A DNA stretch of 64,000 bases from Streptomyces fildesensis (GTDB lineage: Bacteria > Actinomycetota > Actinomycetes > Streptomycetales > Streptomycetaceae): contig NZ_JAAIKO010000040.1 of NCBI RefSeq assembly GCF_016107395.1, positions 1 through 64,000 of the forward strand, in the 5' to 3' direction. A program made the position numbers and the translations under genes. Each line of letters starts with the position of its first letter. Positions within the stretch are counted from its first letter, which is position 1. Below are positions 33,109 through 41,140 of this stretch, in pieces. The notes under the pieces were generated by a model. The model ran no database searches. It was not told the DNA's origin and saw nothing but the letters and a program-made list of their open reading frames with translations.

Positions 33109-34056
33109 ATGGCGAACGCGATCGACCAGACCCGGCGGATGCTCTCCCTGGTCACCTATCTGCGGGAGCGCCCCGGCGCCCGCGTCACCGATGTGGCCCG
33201 CGCCTTCGGCGTCACCGAGGCCGAGCTGATCGGCGACCTGAACGTGCTGCCGCTGTGCGGTACGAGCTTCCGCGGCGGTGACCTGCTCGACATCGACACC
33301 GACGGCGAGCGGATCTGGTGGCACAACGTCGACGATGTGGCGCAGCCGCTGCGGCTGGCCGCCGACGAGGCCACGGCGCTGCTCGTGGCGGCGCGGGCGG
33401 TGGCGAACCTGCCGGGGCTGCGCGACAGCGACCGGCAGGCGCTGCTGCGGGCCACCGCGAAGCTGGAGACCGCGGCCGGCGAGGTGGCGGCCGCCAGCTC
33501 CCAGCTCTCGGTGACCTTCGAGTCCGAGGGCAGCGTCTTCGCCGATGTGGACCGGGCCATCGCCGAACGGCGCCGGCTGTGGATCCGCTACTACTCGCCG
33601 GCCCGGGACGCGCTGACCGAGCGGGAGGTGGACCCGATCCGGCTCTTCGCGGTCGGCCACACCTACTTCGAGGGCTGGTGCCGGCTGTCGGAGGACCGCA
33701 GGACCTTCCGGCTCGACCGGGTCGCGGAGATCAAACTGCTCGACGAGCCGTCCGACCCGCCGCGGATCGAGCCGCGCGACCTGTCCCTCGGGCTGGTGCA
33801 GCCGGCGGGCGACGACCCGGAGGTCGTCATCGAGGTGGGTCCCGGCGGCCGCTGGGTCGCCGAGTACTACCCGTACGACAGCGCCGACGAGCTGCCCGAC
33901 GGGGGCCTGCGGATCAGCCTGCGCACCCCCGACCCGGGTTCGCTGCGCCGGCTCGCGCTGCGGCTGGGCCGGGACGGCCGGATCGTCTCGCCGGCCGACC
34001 TCGCGGACCGGGCGCGGGAGGCCGCCGTGCTGGCGCTGGCGGCGTACGGAGAATAG
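33109..34056 (+). CDS. pafC: WYL-domain regulator PafC
   Basis: A 315-residue partner of PafB. The N-terminal helix-turn-helix (RRMLSLVTYLRERPGARVTDVARAFGV) is followed by WYL (LWIRYYSPARDALTEREVDPI, YFEGWCRLSEDRRTFRLDRV) and WCX-like regions. ATG at 33109, 14 bases after pafB. It probably shares a transcript with pafB and the following small zinc-ribbon gene, whose start is three bases downstream of its stop. Confidence 0.93.
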   Translation: MANAIDQTRRMLSLVTYLRERPGARVTDVARAFGVTEAELIGDLNVLPLCGTSFRGGDLLDIDTDGERIWWHNVDDVAQPLRLAADEATALLVAARAVANLPGLRDSDRQALLRATAKLETAAGEVAAASSQLSVTFESEGSVFADVDRAIAERRRLWIRYYSPARDALTEREVDPIRLFAVGHTYFEGWCRLSEDRRTFRLDRVAEIKLLDEPSDPPRIEPRDLSLGLVQPAGDDPEVVIEVGPGGRWVAEYYPYDSADELPDGGLRISLRTPDPGSLRRLALRLGRDGRIVSPADLADRAREAAVLALAAYGE

Positions 34057-34059
34057 GGA

Positions 34060-34326
34060 GTGACGATGACGGGGGCAGCGACCTCGACGATGACGGCCCC
34101 GGCGCCGTCCGCGGTGCTCTTCAAGGCCGCGTGCCCGGACTGCCGCGGCTGTTTCGAGCTGGCGTCGCAGGAGCTGCGGCTGGCGATCGGCCGCACCCAC
34201 CGGACCACGTTCTACTCCTTCACCTGTCCGGAGTGCGGGCTGGCGGTCCGCAAGCCGGCGGGGGAGCGGATCATCGAGCTGCTCACCGGTGGCGGGGTGC
34301 GCACCATGCGCCTGCACATCTGCTGA
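34060..34326 (+). CDS. Small CxxC zinc-ribbon protein
   Basis: An 88-residue protein whose central part contains two CxxC pairs (AACPDCRGCFEL and FTCPECGLAV) that would bind one zinc ion, plus a terminal Cys. The N-terminus is Thr/Ala-rich. The GTG at 34060 has GGAG eight bases upstream; the ATG at 34066 has AGGGAG five bases upstream and is equally likely. Placed directly after pafC, so possibly cotranscribed with it. No function recognised. Confidence 0.7.
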   Translation: MTMTGAATSTMTAPAPSAVLFKAACPDCRGCFELASQELRLAIGRTHRTTFYSFTCPECGLAVRKPAGERIIELLTGGGVRTMRLHIC

Positions 34327-34373
34327 CGCCGACGCCGGCGCCACGGCCGCCGTCCGGAGGCCCGGCCGGCCGC

Positions 34374-34397
34374 GGTGCCCCGGTGCCCCGGTGCCCC
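34374..34397 (+). repeat. Three tandem GGTGCCCC units
   Basis: An 8-base unit repeated three times without mismatch, in the gap before the small membrane protein gene. Confidence 0.7.
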
Positions 34398-34425
34398 GAG
34401 GACATCCGGGCGCCGGCCGAGCCGA

Positions 34426-34431
34426 TAGGGT
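34426..34431 (+). promoter_or_regulatory. Candidate -10 box, near-leaderless transcript
   Basis: TAGGGT ends eight bases before the ATG at 34439, a distance that would place the transcript start at the start codon; the ATG has no ribosome-binding sequence. Confidence 0.4.
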
Positions 34432-34438
34432 CGGTGCC

Positions 34439-34642
34439 ATGTGGTGGCTCTACCTGTACGTCGGCCTCTCGACCGCCGGCATCCTCGTGCTCGGCGCACT
34501 CGCCGTCCGGCTCTTCGCCGAGGTCCAGCGGCTGGCCCGGCAGGTGGCCAGGAGCACCGACGACCTCTCCCGCGCCGCCGACCGGCTGAGCCGGGCCGCG
34601 GAGCCGCTCGCGGAGCGCGCGGGGGACATCTCCCGGCAGTGA
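34439..34642 (+). CDS. Small membrane protein with helical tail
   Basis: A 67-residue protein: one N-terminal membrane helix (LYLYVGLSTAGILVLGALAV) followed by an amphipathic stretch of heptad-like repeats (EVQRLARQVARSTDDLSRAADR) ending DISRQ. It resembles the YtxH/MCP-like small anchors that sit near tatA in Streptomyces; no enzyme activity is expected. It lies between pafC and tatA, 279 bases before the latter. That gap holds a TACGCT at 34746-34751, a TACGAT at 34833-34838 and no convincing gene. Confidence 0.65.
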   Translation: MWWLYLYVGLSTAGILVLGALAVRLFAEVQRLARQVARSTDDLSRAADRLSRAAEPLAERAGDISRQ

Positions 34643-34832
34643 CGCGCCACCCGCCGGCCCCTGGACCTGGCGTGATCCCGGGTTCGCGGACCGGGACCGC
34701 TCCGGTGTTACACAACGGCTCTCGTTCCCGGCCGTCCCGGAGGGTACGCTGCGTAACGTGGCCCCATGAATGAGCGGCAGGGGTCGCACCTGGTGGTTGC
34801 CGACGGGTTGCCGGTCGTTTACCACCGCAGGC

Positions 34833-34838
34833 TACGAT
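34833..34838 (+). promoter_or_regulatory. Candidate tatA -10 box
   Basis: TACGAT with TTGCCG at 34808-34813, spacing 19 bases; about 84 bases upstream of tatA. Confidence 0.35.
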
Positions 34839-34921
34839 CACAGCCAGTACGGCGGTACGGACACACGTCCGGGTCGCCGAAGACATGGACCCACGCCGCC
34901 TCGGTGAGAAGGTAGACACTT

Positions 34922-35203
34922 ATGCTCGGCAATCTCAAGCCCCTCGAGATCGTCCTCATCCTTCTCGTCATCATCTTGCTGTTCGGCGCCAAGAAGCTTC
35001 CCGACATGGCCCGGTCGCTCGGCAAGTCGGCCCGCATCCTCAAGAGCGAGGCCAAGGCGATGAAGAAGGACGACGAGGCTCCGGTGGCCGACACCCACAC
35101 CGCAGAGTCCACGCCCGCCGCGCCGAAGACGATCCAGGCCGCGCCCGGCGATGTGACCAGCGCCCGCCCGGTGACGGAGCCGAACCACACCACCCAGGGC
35201 TGA
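34922..35203 (+). CDS. tatA: Twin-arginine translocase subunit TatA
   Basis: A 93-residue pore-forming subunit of the Tat export system, which carries folded proteins across the membrane. N-terminal membrane helix PLEIVLILLVIILLFGAKKLPD with the conserved FGxKKLP hinge, amphipathic helix MARSLGKSARILKSEAKAM, and a disordered Thr/Pro-rich tail. ATG at 34922. tatC follows after 61 bases; tatB is not here, as is usual in this genus. Confidence 0.96.
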   Translation: MLGNLKPLEIVLILLVIILLFGAKKLPDMARSLGKSARILKSEAKAMKKDDEAPVADTHTAESTPAAPKTIQAAPGDVTSARPVTEPNHTTQG

Positions 35204-35264
35204 CCTCAGCCCGTACCGGTTCGCAACAAGCCGCTGACGGCTGCCGCACGAGACGAGGACGTGG

Positions 35265-36191
35265 GTGCTCAAGTCTGCCCGCAAGCAGGAGAAGGATCCC
35301 GAAGGGCGCATGCCGCTCGCGGATCACCTGCGTGAGTTGCGCAACCGGCTGCTGAAGTCGGTACTGGCGATTATCGTCGTCACGATCGTCGCGTCGTTCT
35401 TCTACCGCGACATCATCCAATTCTTCATGCACCCGGTGCTGAAGTCCGTGGGCTGCGTCAACGGCCAGATCAAGGGCGCCGACGGCCAGCCGTGCGCGGA
35501 GATGACGGTGAACGGGCTGACCGGCCCGTTCGCGATCGCCATGAAGGTCTCCCTGATGGCCGGCCTGGTGGCCACGACGCCGATCTGGCTGTACCAGCTC
35601 TGGGCGTTCCTCGCGCCGGGACTGCACACCAAGGAGAAGCGCTACGCGATCTCCTTCGTCGCCGCGGGCGTGCCGCTCTTCCTCGGCGGCGGCTATCTCG
35701 CCTACGTGATCCTGCCGCAGACCGCGCAGATCATGATCGACCTGACGGTCGACGACGCGCGCAACCTGTTCCCGCTCGACGACTACCTCGACCTCGTCGT
35801 GCGCATGATCATCGTCTTCGGCTGCGCCTTCGAACTGCCGCTGCTGCTGGTGCTGCTGAACTTCACCGGAGTGCTCACCGCCAAGCGCATGCTCGGCTGG
35901 TGGCGGGTGATGGTCCTCGGCATCACGATCTTCGCCGCGGTGGCCACGCCCACCGGCGACCCGTTCTCGATGTCGCTGCTCGCCGCTCCCATCGTGTTCC
36001 TGTACTTCGGGGCCGTGGGGATCGCGTTCTTCAACGACCTCCGCAAGCGCCGCCGCCGCGAGGCCGATCCGGACTTCTCGCTCGACGACGACGAGGCGTC
36101 CAGCCTCGACCACATTCCCGAGCAGGTCGGCGCCGCACCGGCCCCGGCCGCGTCGGAGCGTCCCACCGACGACTTCGACGACGCCACCTGA
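35265..36191 (+). CDS. tatC: Twin-arginine translocase subunit TatC
   Basis: A 308-residue core Tat receptor with six membrane helices. Signature MPLADHLRELRNRLLKSVLAI; the helix 3-4 region FLAPGLHTKEKRYAISFV; and FELPLLLVLLNFTGV. It binds the twin-arginine signal peptides. GTG at 35265 follows GAGGACGTGG. The C-terminus is acidic and Pro/Ala-rich, longer than in E. coli but normal for Streptomyces. Confidence 0.96.
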   Translation: MLKSARKQEKDPEGRMPLADHLRELRNRLLKSVLAIIVVTIVASFFYRDIIQFFMHPVLKSVGCVNGQIKGADGQPCAEMTVNGLTGPFAIAMKVSLMAGLVATTPIWLYQLWAFLAPGLHTKEKRYAISFVAAGVPLFLGGGYLAYVILPQTAQIMIDLTVDDARNLFPLDDYLDLVVRMIIVFGCAFELPLLLVLLNFTGVLTAKRMLGWWRVMVLGITIFAAVATPTGDPFSMSLLAAPIVFLYFGAVGIAFFNDLRKRRRREADPDFSLDDDEASSLDHIPEQVGAAPAPAASERPTDDFDDAT

Positions 36192-36257
36192 TCCCGACCG
36201 TCGCACCTCGACCGTCGTCGCTCGCCGCTCGACCTCGACGCGGGTGATCACGCGCGG

Positions 36258-36263
36258 TAGGGT
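36258..36263 (+). promoter_or_regulatory. Candidate -10 box of a leaderless kinase transcript
   Basis: TAGGGT ends six bases before the GTG at 36270, which lacks a ribosome-binding site. Confidence 0.4.
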
Positions 36264-36269
36264 CCGCGC

Positions 36270-37157
36270 GTGACCAGCGACATCACGCTCTTCGTCAATC
36301 CCACCGCGGGGCGCGGCCGGGGCGCGCAGGCCGCGCAGCCGGCCGCCCACGCGCTGCGGGAGGCCGGGTTCACTGTCCGCACCGTCGTCGGCCAGGACGC
36401 CGCCGACGCCCTCGTACGGGCTCGCGAGGCGGTCGCCGCGGGGACCGGCGCACTGGTGGCCGTCGGCGGCGACGGGATGGTCTCACTGGCGCTGCAGGCG
36501 GTGGCGGGCACCGACACCCCACTGGGCGTGATCGCGGTGGGTACCGGCAACGACTTCGCCCGCGCCACCGGGCTGCCGGTCCGCGACCCCGCGGCCGCCG
36601 GCCGCGCGGTGGCCGACGCGCTCAAGGACGGGCGCACCCGGGCCGTCGACCTGGGCAGGGTGGGGGACCGCTGGTTCGGGACCGTACTGGCCTCCGGCTT
36701 CGACTCGCGGGTCAACGACCGCGGCAACCGGATGCGCTGGCCCACCGGGCGCTTCCGCTACGACGTCGCGATGCTCGCCGAACTCGCCGCCCTGCGCCCG
36801 ATCCCGTACCGGATCCAGCTCGACGACGGCCCGGAACGGGAGATCGAGGCGACCCTGATCGCGGTCGGCAACGGGTCGTCGTACGGCGGCGGTATGCGGA
36901 TCTGTACCGACGCGGCCCTCGACGACGGGCTGTTCGACATCACCGTCGTCGGGCCGTGCAGCCGCACCACGCTCCTGACGGTCTTCCCCCGGGTGTACCG
37001 GGGGACGCATCCCAGCCATCCGAAGGTCACCGTGCACCGGGCGGCGCGGGTGCGGCTCGCCGCGGACGGGGTGACGGGATACGCGGACGGTGAGCGGATG
37101 GGGCCGCTGCCGATGACCGCCGTGACGGTGCCGGGGGCCCTGCGGCTACTGGTCTGA
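36270..37157 (+). CDS. Diacylglycerol/sphingosine kinase-like lipid kinase
   Basis: A 295-residue DAGK-catalytic fold protein. N-terminus LFVNPTAGRGRG (phosphate-binding) and the signature ALVAVGGDGMVSLALQAV, where the common GGDGT is GGDGM. Further conserved: GVIAVGTGNDFARATGLP and VGNGSSYGGGMRICTDAALDDGLFDI, the last matching the typical NG-x-x-x-GGG. It should phosphorylate a lipid using ATP in the cytoplasm at the membrane. Lipid identity is not evident. Confidence 0.9.
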   Translation: MTSDITLFVNPTAGRGRGAQAAQPAAHALREAGFTVRTVVGQDAADALVRAREAVAAGTGALVAVGGDGMVSLALQAVAGTDTPLGVIAVGTGNDFARATGLPVRDPAAAGRAVADALKDGRTRAVDLGRVGDRWFGTVLASGFDSRVNDRGNRMRWPTGRFRYDVAMLAELAALRPIPYRIQLDDGPEREIEATLIAVGNGSSYGGGMRICTDAALDDGLFDITVVGPCSRTTLLTVFPRVYRGTHPSHPKVTVHRAARVRLAADGVTGYADGERMGPLPMTAVTVPGALRLLV

Positions 37158-37246
37158 TGTTCGACCGCGCTGGTCCGCCGCCCGTCCGCCGCGGGTCCGG
37201 GCGTCGATACGAATAAAAGATCACGCGGTGTGTCGGTGGGGGCCGG

Positions 37247-37252
37247 TACGCT
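37247..37252 (+). promoter_or_regulatory. Candidate -10 box of helY
   Basis: TACGCT, ten bases before the ATG at 37263. It makes the upstream GTG at 37230 an unlikely start, since transcription would begin after it. Confidence 0.4.
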
Positions 37253-37262
37253 CGGTGGCAAG

Positions 37263-40079
37263 ATGACCGATGAGATGTCCCCCGCCGAGCGCTACGCCGC
37301 AGACCGGCGTCGCGCGGCCGATCAGGCCACTGCCCTCGCGCCGTTCCGCGCGCTGTACGACTTCGACCTGGATCCGTTCCAGATCGCGGCATGTCAGGCT
37401 CTGGAGGCCGGAAGCGGAGTGCTGGTCGCCGCGCCGACCGGCTCCGGAAAGACCATTGTCGGCGAGTTCGCCGTCCACCTCGCCCTCACCGAGGGCCGCA
37501 AGTGCTTCTACACCACCCCGATCAAGGCCCTGTCGAACCAGAAGTTCAGCGACCTCGTCCAGCGGTACGGCGCGGACAAGGTCGGTCTGCTGACCGGTGA
37601 CAACAGTGTCAACGGCGACGCACCGGTGGTCGTGATGACCACCGAGGTGCTGCGCAACATGCTCTACGCCGGATCCTCGGCGCTCGACGGCCTCGGCTAT
37701 GTCGTGATGGACGAGGTCCACTACCTCTCCGACCGGTTCCGCGGTGCCGTCTGGGAAGAGGTGATCATCCACCTCCCGCAGTCCGTGACGCTGGTGTCGC
37801 TGTCGGCGACCGTCTCCAACGCCGAGGAGTTCGGCGACTGGCTCGACACGGTGCGCGGCAGCACCGAGGTGATCGTCTCGGAGCACCGCCCGGTGCCGCT
37901 GTGGCAGCACGTGCTGGCCGGCCGCCGGATGTACGACCTCTTCGAGGAGAAGGAGGGCGCCGCCGAGGCCGCCCGCCGTGAGGTCAACCCGGACCTCGTA
38001 CGCCTCGCCCGGATGGAGAACCAGCGGACCGTCCACCCCCGTGACCGGCACAAGCGCGGTTACGAGGCGGACCGGGAGCGGGAGCGCCGGTCGAGCGGCA
38101 AGGTCTGGACGCCCAGCCGCGCCGATGTGATCGACCGGCTCGACTCCGAGGGGCTGCTGCCGGCCATCACCTTCATCTTCAGCCGGGCCGGCTGCGAGGC
38201 GGCCGTCCAGCAGTGCCTGTACGCCGGGCTGCGGCTGAACAGCGACGAGAACCGGGAGCGGGTCCGGGCCATCGTCCAGGAGCGCACCAAGGCGATCCCG
38301 GACGAGGACCTGCACGTCCTGAAGTACTTCGAGTGGCTGGAGGGCCTGGAGCGCGGCGTCGCCGCGCACCACGCCGGCATGTTGCCGACCTTCAAGGAGG
38401 TCGTCGAGGAGCTGTTCCTCAAGGGCCTGGTCAAGGCGGTCTTCGCCACCGAGACCCTGGCCCTGGGCATCAACATGCCGGCCCGCTCCGTGGTGCTCGA
38501 GAAGCTCGTGAAGTGGAACGGCGAGACGCACGCCGACATCACCCCCGGCGAGTACACCCAGCTGACCGGCAGGGCCGGCCGCCGCGGTATCGACGTCGAG
38601 GGCCATGCCGTCGTGCTGTGGCAGCGCGGCTTCGACCCGGGCGCGGTCGCGGGGCTGGCCGGCACCCGGACGTATCCGCTGCGCTCGTCCTTCAAGCCGT
38701 CGTACAACATGGCGGTCAACCTGGTCGGCCAGTTCGGGCGGCACCGCTCACGGGAGCTGCTGGAGACCTCCTTCGCGCAGTTCCAGGCCGACCGGTCGGT
38801 CGTCGGGATCTCCAAGCAGGTGCAGCGCAACGAGGAGGGGCTCGACGGCTACAAGGAGTCGATGACCTGCCACCTCGGCAACTTCGACGACTACATGCGG
38901 CTGCGCCGCCAGTTGAAGGAGCGCGAGGCCGAACTGTCGCGGCAGGGCGCCACGCAGCGGCGGGCCGCCGCGTCGGACGCGCTGGAGAAGCTCAAGCCGG
39001 GCGACATCATCCATGTCCCGGCGGGCAAGTACGCCGGGCTCGCGCTGGTGCTCGAACCCGGTGTCCCGGCCGGCCGCAGCCCCGGCCACCGGCGGCACGA
39101 GGACCATCAGGACGGCCCGCGTCCGCTGGTGCTCACCGCCGAACGGCAGGTCAAGCGGCTGGCGCAGATCGACTTCCCGGTGCCGGTCGAAGCCGTCGAC
39201 CGGATGCGGATCCCGAAGTCGTTCAACCCGCGCAGCCCGCAGTCCCGCCGCGACCTGGCCTCCGCGATGCGGACCAAGGCAGGGCACTACGAGCCGGAGC
39301 GGCACCGCAAGTCGCGGGCCGCGGCGGCCGACGACACCGAGATCGCCCGGATGCGCACCGAGATCCGCGCGCACCCCTGCCACGGGTGCGACGAGCGCGA
39401 GGACCACGCCCGCTGGGCGGAGCGCTATCACCGGCTGGCGCGCGACACCAAGCAGTTGGAGCGGCGCATCGAGGGCCGCACCAACACCATCGCGCGCACC
39501 TTCGACCGGATCTGCGGGCTGCTCACCGAGCTCGGCTATCTGCAGGGCGAGCAGGTCACCGCCGACGGCAAGCGGCTCGCCCGGCTCTACGGCGAGCTGG
39601 ACCTGCTGGCCAGTGAGTGCCTGCGCGAGGGCGTCTGGGACGGCCTCGGCCCGGCCGAACTGGCGGCGTGCGTCTCGGCGCTGGTCTTCGAGGCCCGCCA
39701 GTCCGACGACGCGCTGGCGCCCAAGCTCCCGACCGGCAACGCCAAGGAGGCGCTCGCCGAGATGGTCAGGATCTGGGGCCGGCTCGACGCGCTGGAGGAG
39801 GACCACCGGATCCACCAGACCGAGGGCGTCGGCCAGCGCGAGCCGGACCTCGGCTTCGCCTGGCCGGTCTACCGCTGGGCGTCGGGCCACGGCCTGGACG
39901 CGGTCCTCGGTGACGCCGAGATGCCGGCCGGTGACTTCGTCCGCTGGTGCAAGCAGGTCATCGACGTACTCGGCCAGATCTCCGACGCGGCCCCCACCGA
40001 CAGCCCGGTCCGCAAGAACGCCCGCAAGGCCGTCGACGCCCTGCGCCGCGGAGTAGTGGCGTACTCCTCAGTGGGCTGA
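37263..40079 (+). CDS. helY: Ski2/Mtr4-like DEAD-box RNA helicase HelY
   Basis: A 938-residue ATP-dependent helicase. Motif I is APTGSGKT, Ia TTPIKALSNQK, II DEVH, III LSATV, and the helicase C-terminal domain shows HHAGMLPTFKEVVEELF, ATETLALGINMPA and QLTGRAGRRGID. Long C-terminal DSHCT domain (from about residue 740) as in Ski2/Mtr4 proteins. A Cys pair with CHGCDEREDHA sits near residue 708. In actinobacteria it is thought to act on structured RNA. The start at 37263 is explained by the -10 element; no strong ribosome-binding site. Followed by a T-tailed hairpin. Confidence 0.93.
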   Translation: MTDEMSPAERYAADRRRAADQATALAPFRALYDFDLDPFQIAACQALEAGSGVLVAAPTGSGKTIVGEFAVHLALTEGRKCFYTTPIKALSNQKFSDLVQRYGADKVGLLTGDNSVNGDAPVVVMTTEVLRNMLYAGSSALDGLGYVVMDEVHYLSDRFRGAVWEEVIIHLPQSVTLVSLSATVSNAEEFGDWLDTVRGSTEVIVSEHRPVPLWQHVLAGRRMYDLFEEKEGAAEAARREVNPDLVRLARMENQRTVHPRDRHKRGYEADRERERRSSGKVWTPSRADVIDRLDSEGLLPAITFIFSRAGCEAAVQQCLYAGLRLNSDENRERVRAIVQERTKAIPDEDLHVLKYFEWLEGLERGVAAHHAGMLPTFKEVVEELFLKGLVKAVFATETLALGINMPARSVVLEKLVKWNGETHADITPGEYTQLTGRAGRRGIDVEGHAVVLWQRGFDPGAVAGLAGTRTYPLRSSFKPSYNMAVNLVGQFGRHRSRELLETSFAQFQADRSVVGISKQVQRNEEGLDGYKESMTCHLGNFDDYMRLRRQLKEREAELSRQGATQRRAAASDALEKLKPGDIIHVPAGKYAGLALVLEPGVPAGRSPGHRRHEDHQDGPRPLVLTAERQVKRLAQIDFPVPVEAVDRMRIPKSFNPRSPQSRRDLASAMRTKAGHYEPERHRKSRAAAADDTEIARMRTEIRAHPCHGCDEREDHARWAERYHRLARDTKQLERRIEGRTNTIARTFDRICGLLTELGYLQGEQVTADGKRLARLYGELDLLASECLREGVWDGLGPAELAACVSALVFEARQSDDALAPKLPTGNAKEALAEMVRIWGRLDALEEDHRIHQTEGVGQREPDLGFAWPVYRWASGHGLDAVLGDAEMPAGDFVRWCKQVIDVLGQISDAAPTDSPVRKNARKAVDALRRGVVAYSSVG

Positions 40080-40098
40080 GCCCACGCCGTACCCGACA

Positions 40099-40134
40099 CC
40101 CCGTCCGCCGGATCCACCGGTGGGCGGGGTTTTT
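40099..40134 (+). terminator. Rho-independent terminator after helY
   Basis: CCCCGTCCGCCGG (40099-40111) pairs with CCGGTGGGCGGGG (40117-40129) with two G-U pairs, loop ATCCA, then TTTTT. Confidence 0.85.
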
Positions 40135-40182
40135 GGTGTGTCGTGACAGAGCCCCGAGGCTCTGCGAGCCCTGCGCCAAACT

Positions 40183-40222
40183 CGCGATGTATCGCGCTTG
40201 TCGCACTCGCGTACACGCGATA
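40183..40222. promoter_or_regulatory. Twin palindromic operator of the PadR gene
   Basis: Two palindromes, CGCGATGTATCGCG (40183-40196) and TCGCGTACACGCGA (40207-40220), have centres 24 bases apart. TATCGCG (40190) and CGCGATA (to 40222) also form a larger inverted repeat spanning both. The -10 region of the PadR gene should lie beside it, and the start codon is 35 bases downstream. Confidence 0.6.
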
Positions 40223-40256
40223 TGCTCGGCCACGGATATCCGGAAGCGAGGTGAGG

Positions 40257-40943
40257 ATGATGGCGAAGCGGCGGAAGCTGTCCAATCCGTTGGCGCTGGC
40301 GGTGATGGCCACGCTGGGGGAGCGGCCGATGCATCCGTACGAGATTGCGCAGGTGCTTCGGCAGCGGGGGAAGGAGCAGAGCATCAAGATCAATTACGGC
40401 TCGCTCTACACCGTCGTCCAGAACCTCGAGAAGCACGGATTCGTCGAGATCGCCGGTACGCAGCGGCAGGGTAACCGTCCCGAGCGGACCCTGTACGGCC
40501 TGACCACGTCCGGGCGGGTGGAGATGCACGACTGGCTCGCCGATCTGGTGGCCGTGCCGGTGCGGGAGTATCCGGCCTATGAGGCGGCGCTCTCGCTGAT
40601 TCTGATGCTGCCGCCGGACGAGGCGGTCGGGCTGCTCGGGGAGCGGGTCGCCAAGCTGGAGATCCAGGTGGCGGCGATCCGCGGGGTGCTCGGCAAGCTG
40701 GACGGGGACCTGCCCCGGATGTTCCTCATCGAGACCGAGTACCAGGTCCACATGGTCGAGGCGGAGATCGCCTGGACCCGTGGCTTCCTCGCCGAGCTGG
40801 CCGCGGGAACGGTCTCCGGCGTCGCCGAGTGGCGGTCCTGGCAGCAGAGCGGCGAGATCCCCGGCGAATGGGCGGAGATCGAGAAGCGGGTCGCGGACTC
40901 CGGGATCGGCGAACAGTTCAGGGAGCACATGAAGGAGCTCTGA
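40257..40943 (+). CDS. PadR-family transcriptional regulator
   Basis: A 228-residue regulator. The N-terminal winged helix shows ALAVMATLGERPMHPYEIAQVLRQRG and YGSLYTVVQNLEKHGFVEI, then LTTSGRVEMHDWL. The C-terminal PadR (vir_act-like) helical part (about 100-228) forms the dimer and ligand site. Start codons at 40257 and 40260 are adjacent (ATGATG); GAGGTGAG fits both. It probably represses itself and the ABC exporter that starts 197 bases downstream, with a ligand that the exporter removes. Confidence 0.92.
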   Translation: MMAKRRKLSNPLALAVMATLGERPMHPYEIAQVLRQRGKEQSIKINYGSLYTVVQNLEKHGFVEIAGTQRQGNRPERTLYGLTTSGRVEMHDWLADLVAVPVREYPAYEAALSLILMLPPDEAVGLLGERVAKLEIQVAAIRGVLGKLDGDLPRMFLIETEYQVHMVEAEIAWTRGFLAELAAGTVSGVAEWRSWQQSGEIPGEWAEIEKRVADSGIGEQFREHMKEL

Positions 40944-41097
40944 CCTCGGGAGTACCACCCCCGGAAACAACAACTCCGGCGCCCGCTGCGGGAACAGCGG
41001 ACACCGGAGGCGTAACCCATCGGCCGGACAACCGCGCGAAGCAGGTGCCAGGCGATCCAGGTGCGGCACACCCAGGATAGCCCGGCTCCTTCCCGCG

Positions 41098-41124
41098 ATC
41101 GGTTCGGCAGACACCGAACACCGA
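41098..41124. promoter_or_regulatory. Inverted repeat upstream of ABC exporter
   Basis: ATCGGTTCGG (41098-41107) and CCGAACACCGAT (41114-41125 area) pair with one extra base; GTTCGG/CCGAAC form the perfect core around CAGACA. It lies just before the ribosome-binding site GGAGG (41130-41134) of the exporter. Confidence 0.4.
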
Positions 41125-41140
41125 TATGCGGAGGCACCTC

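Noticed and set aside
34766..34915. A 49-codon open frame between the small membrane protein gene and tatA
   Set aside because: A -10-like TACGCT precedes it, but third codon positions are not GC-biased like the neighbours, and no similarity is seen; it ends inside the tatA leader.
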